A DNA stretch of 64,000 nucleotides from Perca fluviatilis (taxonomy: Eukaryota > Chordata > Actinopteri > Perciformes > Percidae): assembly GCF_010015445.1 (NCBI RefSeq), contig NC_053119.1, positions 6,338,550 to 6,402,549 of the forward strand. The letters run 5' to 3'. A program made the translations under genes and the position numbers. The notes beneath the pieces are model-generated. The model was not told where the DNA came from, ran no database searches, and saw only the letters and a program-made list of their open reading frames with translations. Of the stretch, positions 58,449 through 64,000 are shown piece by piece. Every line of letters starts with the position of its first letter. The first letter of the stretch is position 1.

Positions 58449-60388
58449 TCGATATGGCACTATAGACTGTTCGTGTTACAGTGATTTAGCTTAAAATACT
58501 TCTATTTTAGATACATAATATATGGTCTATTGGTGAAGTAGCATTAATCACTTTGAGGGGGGGATACATTTTGTACCCCCCCGGGGATAAAAAAAAATAA
58601 TTCAGCAGAGGCAGGGATATATAGACCAGAAAGGGGGAAATCCCACGCATCCTGCCGGGAAAATCACACCCTGTGCAAACCCATTCGTGGAAAGAGCAAG
58701 CTCAAATCCATCAGAAGAGGAGATGGATGACATGCAAGGCAGCATGTGGTAAGGAACATCTGTCTATCTTTTAACAGGCTTAAGAAATCATATGTGCCTT
58801 GACATCATATCTGTCGGATCAGTAAATTCAAGTAAAACACAGACTTATCCCGTGCGAATGCGGCGCATGAAATACTAGTCCTTATTTTCAGTTGGAGGGC
58901 GTTTTGGTCCACTCTAACACATATCTGTGTATTAACAGTTGTATGTCTGTGTACGGTATTATAACAGAAATTGTCCATTGAACATGTTCACCTTTGTATT
59001 TTTGTCTTTTACATTTCGAATTGAATAATTTGTGCTCCAACAACAGAGGTTGGTTTTGGGAGATTGAAGAAGTCCACGTCACATTTTTCAATGTTTTTGT
59101 CGCTCTTTTTTTTATAAACATTTTGGCCTTTTATTTATTTAAGTTTTTGTGTTTAAAAAAAACCTTGTAGATCATTTTTTCAACGCTTTTGTCGCTTTTT
59201 TCAACAAGTTTTTTTTCAACAAGTTTTTTTTCAACAAGTTTTTTTTCAACGTTTTCAGAAGTTTACTGAGAGGATTTTATGTAGGCCTAACAGAAAATGT
59301 TGTGCATTTTTACTGAAGCTACACACAAAATTTCACTTTTTAATTACGGGACAAAGTCTGGTTAATGAGCTGCCAGAACATTTTCTGTTATGTTACGGAT
59401 TTATGTCTTAGAGCGCGGAGTGTTTTCTCATCTGTGGTCAAGGATAAAGTGCTATAGGCTACAGACTGTGAAGCCCTTTGAAGCAAACGTGTGACTGTAT
59501 TAGTAAAACTGACTTGACTGGCATCCTGTAGCTATTTCGACTTTCAACAAGCTTATATTTGGACCTTTTGGTGGCGTCGAGATGAAAGGTCAGAGGATCA
59601 TCGTAGTCATTAAGATTTAATAAATGTCTGAAGCAGGTTTCACGGCCTTCAAATCTCTTCAGGAGTAAACGTGACTCAGGCAGAGCTGACTCAGCTGAGT
59701 CATTCTGACAGCGTGACTCTGCCGGAGTTATTATGGTATTATGATGATTGACAGCCGAGGAAGTAAACAGCCTCAGCATATGCAATTCACAGTCCTCTCA
59801 GTTTCCTGTCAGGGTCTTTTTTTCTTCTTCTCCGTTTTCTAAACACTAACCTGAGAATGTGAGAACAGATGAAAGTTAAAATCAGAAAATAATCGGACCT
59901 TTTTAAGTCACGGTTTGTTTCCTTCCACTGTTTGAACACGACCACATTTAAAGAGTTTACTTTCTCAATCACTGTATTCTATATCCTTTTTGTAAAATAA
60001 ACTTTCATCAGTCAATATGTCCTAAACATACAGAAACCAAACACCTGTAATTTCACAGCCCACAGCCTGTCATGCACTTTAGCTAATAACCATAATCAGC
60101 TTTAGTTCAGCGTCAGCAGGCAGTCATTCTGGATGTTCAGCTCTTCTGCACTGAAGCTGGAAAAGACTCAACACGAGTTTTATATGTTTTCTTTTAAACT
60201 GAACGTGACGGATCTTTCAGAGAACATTTGCACTCCGTAATAAATCAAAGCAGTTGTCTGCAAATTACAGGACAGAGTCTGCAGAGACGTTTTCTGCACA
60301 TTGTAGTGCATTAAAGGATGAGTCTGGCATTGGTCTATATTGATTGTCAACAAATAAGCAGAGGTGAAAAGAGTACAAAATATTCTAC
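58449..60388. other. No gene recognised
   Basis: Contains a short (ttcaacaagtttttt)n tandem run at about 59199-59256. Nothing else recognised. Confidence 0.5.
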
Positions 60389-60880
60389 TTAAAGTTCTCA
60401 TATTAGGCTTTTTGGATTTTTCCCTTTCGTTTATTGTGTGATATATCGTTTTTTGTGCATGTTATAGGTTTACAAAGTGAAAAAGCCCAAAGTCCACCCC
60501 AAAGGGACTTACCATCTCCAACAGAAAACACTGTTCACCAACTGCTCCAAACAGCTCTATTGTAGTCCAGCCTTTACTTCAGAGACAGACGTGGTCACTT
60601 TGTAACACACGTTATAATGCTCACCTAGCTGCTAGCGTGGCACACCCTCATACTCTGCTTCTGACTGGCTAGTAGTCCTTATCTAGCTACTGCGCATAAG
60701 TACCACTTCTGTACCAAAGATGGAAGAGGAACAGAAGTGAGATGCTTCACTCTGTAGCTAAAACAGAAAACTCAACACACAGGGTGAAAAGAGGAGCTGC
60801 AGCAATGTGCAGTACAACAAATATATGGTGTTTACTGAAAATGAAACCACACAAACCTATTCTGGTACAACCTCTAAATA

Positions 60881-61705
60881 AACTTAAAACAAAAAGTAAG
60901 GACATTTGTGCTTGGTAACAATGCTTTTTGGCAATAAATGTTATACCGTTGGAAAGCCTGTTTAGTTCCCTTTCAAATGGTGCCCCATTTGTAAGGAACA
61001 TGCATTTGTGGGATGAGCAGCAGAGCTCAGTATGTGGGTTGCGCCTATGAAAGATTTGCCAAATCGTCTCTGACAATGCCAAACAGCTTTTCTTTGCTGT
61101 TGCTATTGACAATAGCAATAGCAATATGGGAGTGGAGAGGCAATGGCCTGCCAGCAGTCCTGACCTCAACCCCATTGAACACTTGTGGGATCAGCTTGGG
61201 CATGCTGTTCGTGCCAGAGTGACCAACACAACCATGTTGGCTGACTTGGCAACAAATGCTGGTTGAAGAATGGGATGCCATCCCACAGCAGTGTGTGACC
61301 AGGCTGGTGACCAGCATGAGGAGGAGGTGCCAGGCTGTTGTTGCTGTTTATGGTTCTTCCACACGCTATTGAGGCTCCTGTTTGTTAAATGAATACATTG
61401 TTAAATTGCCAATATGTCTCGTTTCTTCAAACTTCAATCATCCAATCCACCAAAAACCAAACGAGTCAATGGCAGAATAAGCTGTTTGGCATTGGCAGAG
61501 AAGATTTGGCAAATTTTTCATGGGCGCAACCCACATACTCAGCGCTGCTGCTCATCCCACAAATGCATGTTCCATACAAATGGGGCACCATTTGAAAGGG
61601 AACTAAACAGGCTTTCTAACGGTATAAGATTTATTGCCAAAAAGCATTGTTACCATAGAGAAATAATCCACCAAACACAAATTTCTTTACTTTTTGTTTT
61701 AAGTT
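60881..61705 (+). mobile_element. Tc1-like element remnant (825 bp)
   Basis: Inverted ends aacttaaaacaaaaagta and tactttttgttttaagtt, with terminal repeats of about 200 bp, are flanked by TA (60879-60880, 61706-61707). Comparison with copy A confirms the target as TA. Only the 3' part of the transposase remains. Confidence 0.87.
61130..61375 (+). pseudogene. Tc1 transposase C-terminal fragment, frameshifted
   Basis: Reads [20 protein letters not shown] and then ARVTNTTMLADL, covering the last catalytic Glu. It then shifts frame near 61250 into VEEWDAIPQQCVTRLV and ends YGSSTRY. The N-terminal and first catalytic parts are gone. Confidence 0.85.
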
Positions 61706-61784
61706 TACAATTATGAACCTGAAAATGAGCATAATAGGAGCACTTTAAGTAAAAGTACTATTACTTTGATGACCTTTAACTTAA

Positions 61785-62129
61785 AGCTATAGTGCGTAGT
61801 TTCTGTCTCCCCCGTGAGGAATTCTGAGTAATGACAACAAAACTGTCGGCGCGTCCACATGAGACAAGCCTTCGGTGATCGCGCACCACCTGCCCTCCTT
61901 CCACGCAGTTGCTAGTAGCCAAGGAGGACACGGAGGATTAAAAATACATGATGGACTCTTCAGGAGACTTCATTATCTTCACTCGAAAGTCGCCGGATGC
62001 CCCCAATCTTCTGAACATAGTCATACTGAGAAACCCAGAGAGAGTTGTGTGGAGCTGATAGTCTTAATTAGCTTGTAGCAACTCATTTGGCAATGGCTTG
62101 AATGAATCAAAAAATAACGCACTGAAGCT
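61785..62129. mobile_element. TTAA MITE (agctatagtgcg family)
   Basis: A 345-bp element starting agctatagtgcgtag and ending acgcactgaagct, flanked by TTAA (61781-61784, 62130-62133). It is inverted relative to 28908-29250. Confidence 0.82.
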
Positions 62130-62133
62130 TTAA

Positions 62134-63985
62134 ATCGCAGTCTTTTGCGATTTGATAAGGGCATAAAGCCATATCGTGCTTTTGATTTAGTTTGTCGACA
62201 GATACTTTGCCAAAGCAACGGTGCAAAACAACTTACAGATGGGTGGGAGTTAAAATGTAGCGGAGTACAATACTTTAAACAAAACATACTTAAGTAAAAG
62301 TAACATTACAGATTTTGAAAACTCCTTCAATAACGTTAGTGATTGTAATTCCTTGCTTTCCAACTCTGCAAATGTGTTAGTCTGTCTCTCAATACTTTCT
62401 GAATTCCTACTGGTTCCTACTGAAGACACAAATCCAGCGGTGGAAGAAGTATTTCAACGCAATCTCATGAACGCGTTCGTATGATATCCTACGAAAAGTT
62501 TAGCCAGACGACTAGTTAAGTTTAGGCACCAAAACAGATTGCTGACCGTGGTAAAAAAATAACAGGGGAAACATTCATAGCTATTCTCTTAAAGAGATTG
62601 ACGCACACACCAACGCACAAGTATAAACTTCAGGCCACTTACGTAGGCTAAGGCGAAAGCTCTGCGTGGAGCCTCCAAAGAAGCATAAATCTGGCTTTGT
62701 CTGCAGCTCTGATTGGCTGTTTATCAGCTGTTCATCGCCTCTCTGCTGCCTCTCCATCATCCTGATGATTACAGACCGGGAGGGGAAGCAGATAAACATT
62801 TACCGCCGTCGTACACAAACAATTAACCAGGTCTAAACACTGAGGAATGGCGATGCAGATGGATAGGATGTCTCACCTCCGAAACCACTAAGACTGATGA
62901 CTCACCCTCTGGAAAACACTTCATTTCCTCATGGATATCAAAGTTAAATCACAGAGGAGTCGATCTGAGGAGAAAGGATCCAACAACTGTTACAGTTATA
63001 TATGAACTATACTATACATCGTGGTTTCAGGTTGCGATAAACATTTTAAATTCCTTCAACGGCTAATGCTGAAATGCTGCTGAGACCAGGAACTTCCTTA
63101 AAAGATGGAGATGATTTTTGTTGCATCTGTGCACCTTTCAATGTAAAAAAAAAAATAATTAACCTTGGATTAACCAAGCAACATTAGTACATAATTCTGG
63201 ATGAAAATCTGATTTTAATAAGTGTAAACTTTAAACAAGTTGTTGTTGCAGCAGCTCATTTGTGTGTTCTCCCCATTTTAAGCTTCACTTTCTATGACCA
63301 GAAGAGTTTTTCTGAGCTGTGTTCTTTGCAAGAAAACTGTGGTGAACATTGTTAACATCTTTCGGAACAAGACGAAGAGCACAGAGCCATGCTGGCAGAA
63401 ACATTTCACTTAAAACCACAAATGTCGGCGTAATGGTGGCTCTACTGGAGAAGTTAAAGGAAGTCGGTAGGATTCATCGTTTGGGAACCTGTGTGTTTGG
63501 ACTTTCATGGCAATCCATGTCTTATTTGTTGAGATAATTCTAGAAGTGATAGACTGAACCATCTACAGAGCCAGCGTGGCTAAAGATCCTGGTATATTTA
63601 TGTAACAAAAAAAAGAAAACTACGGAAAAGGATCAGGCACATGTGAAAAAATTTATTGAGTTCTGACTTTAATCTCAGAATTCTGACTTTTTTTGAAAAA
63701 ACAAACTTGTGTAGAGTTTAGTTCAGGGGCTGCAGCCTTCGGAGGCTACATTCGTAGACCGATTGCGTCCCACCAGTGCGACGAAGGCTGTCCCATTTCA
63801 TTTAATTTCGAAGGCTCCTTCAAATGCGGCCTACTTTTACAGAATTCGGAGGACCCAACTGTTGTATCCTTCGCAGCCCCAGGATTCCCAGCATTCATTT
63901 CGGCATTCAATCAGAAGCACAGGCAAATACTAAACACCAATATTTTGTTTACTTTTTTTTACAATTTTGTTCTGCTATTTCATTT
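62134..63985. other. No gene recognised
   Basis: Includes fragments of dispersed fish repeats at 62459-62530 (caatctcatgaacgcg) and 63725-63930 (ggggctgcagccttcgga, gcgacgaaggctg). Nothing else recognised. Confidence 0.5.
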
Positions 63986-63989
63986 TTAA

Positions 63990-64000
63990 AGGTCCCATGG
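63990..64000. mobile_element. Left end of a third AGGTCCCATGG-family TTAA element
   Basis: Aggtcccatgg follows TTAA (63986-63989), matching the start of the copies at 49071 and 50855; the window ends here. Confidence 0.6.

Larger units (their letters stand above)
60393..61744 (+). mobile_element. AGTGCTC-family TTAA element, copy B, interrupted by a Tc1 remnant
   Basis: The ends agttctcatattagg and aataggagcact match copy A; TTAA lies at 60389-60392 and 61745-61748. A Tc1-like remnant is inserted at a TA site, and its removal rejoins sequence matching copy A. Confidence 0.85.

Overview
This window is nuclear DNA from a bony fish, most likely a percomorph teleost. The genes are split into exons with GT/AG introns, (CA)n microsatellites are long, and introns and spacers are packed with Tc1-like, hAT-like and TTAA-flanked DNA elements, a tRNA-derived SINE and LINE tails. 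There are no operons, CRISPR arrays or bacterial signals.

Only two protein genes can be supported. (1) On the minus strand, 617-32643, lies the actin-nucleation regulator N-WASP (wasl). I could build ten coding exons whose phases join exactly: WH1/EVH1 domain, basic stretch, CRIB/GBD, proline-rich region, two WH2 motifs and the central helix. The last exon (acidic tail) lies beyond position 1. The proline-rich exon carries an apparent one-base frameshift near 1388-1400. (2) On the plus strand, 47199-50680, is a three-exon hyaluronidase of the SPAM1/HYAL4 type, 505 residues, with the catalytic D-W-E motif intact. The two genes are head to head about 14.6 kb apart, the same arrangement as WASL and HYAL4/SPAM1 in mammals, which supports both identities.

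Layout: 1-616, wasl intron 10 and a dispersed repeat; 617-5030, wasl exons 10-8, with a long foldback element in intron 8; 5031-8352, exons 7 and 6, each next to a dinucleotide repeat at a splice site; 8353-16646, the large intron 5 with a nearly complete Tc1 element (8932-10539), a SINE, a LINE tail and a 96-bp (CA)n; 16647-23687, exons 5 to 2 with hAT-like and nested elements; 23688-32538, intron 1; 32539-32643, exon 1, followed by a GC-rich region with a nested dyad; 32644-47165, intergenic and repeat-rich; 47166-50680, hyaluronidase; 50681-64000, no gene recognised, several TTAA elements, a solo LTR and a Tc1 remnant.

The strongest unusual points are the frameshift and nine-histidine run in the wasl proline-rich exon, the microsatellites at the wasl splice sites, two direct copies of a TTAA element whose 46-bp minisatellite carries a TATA-like motif and which bracket the last hyaluronidase exon, and a set of insertions dated by nesting with readable target-site duplications. 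I saw no convincing new biological system beyond these.
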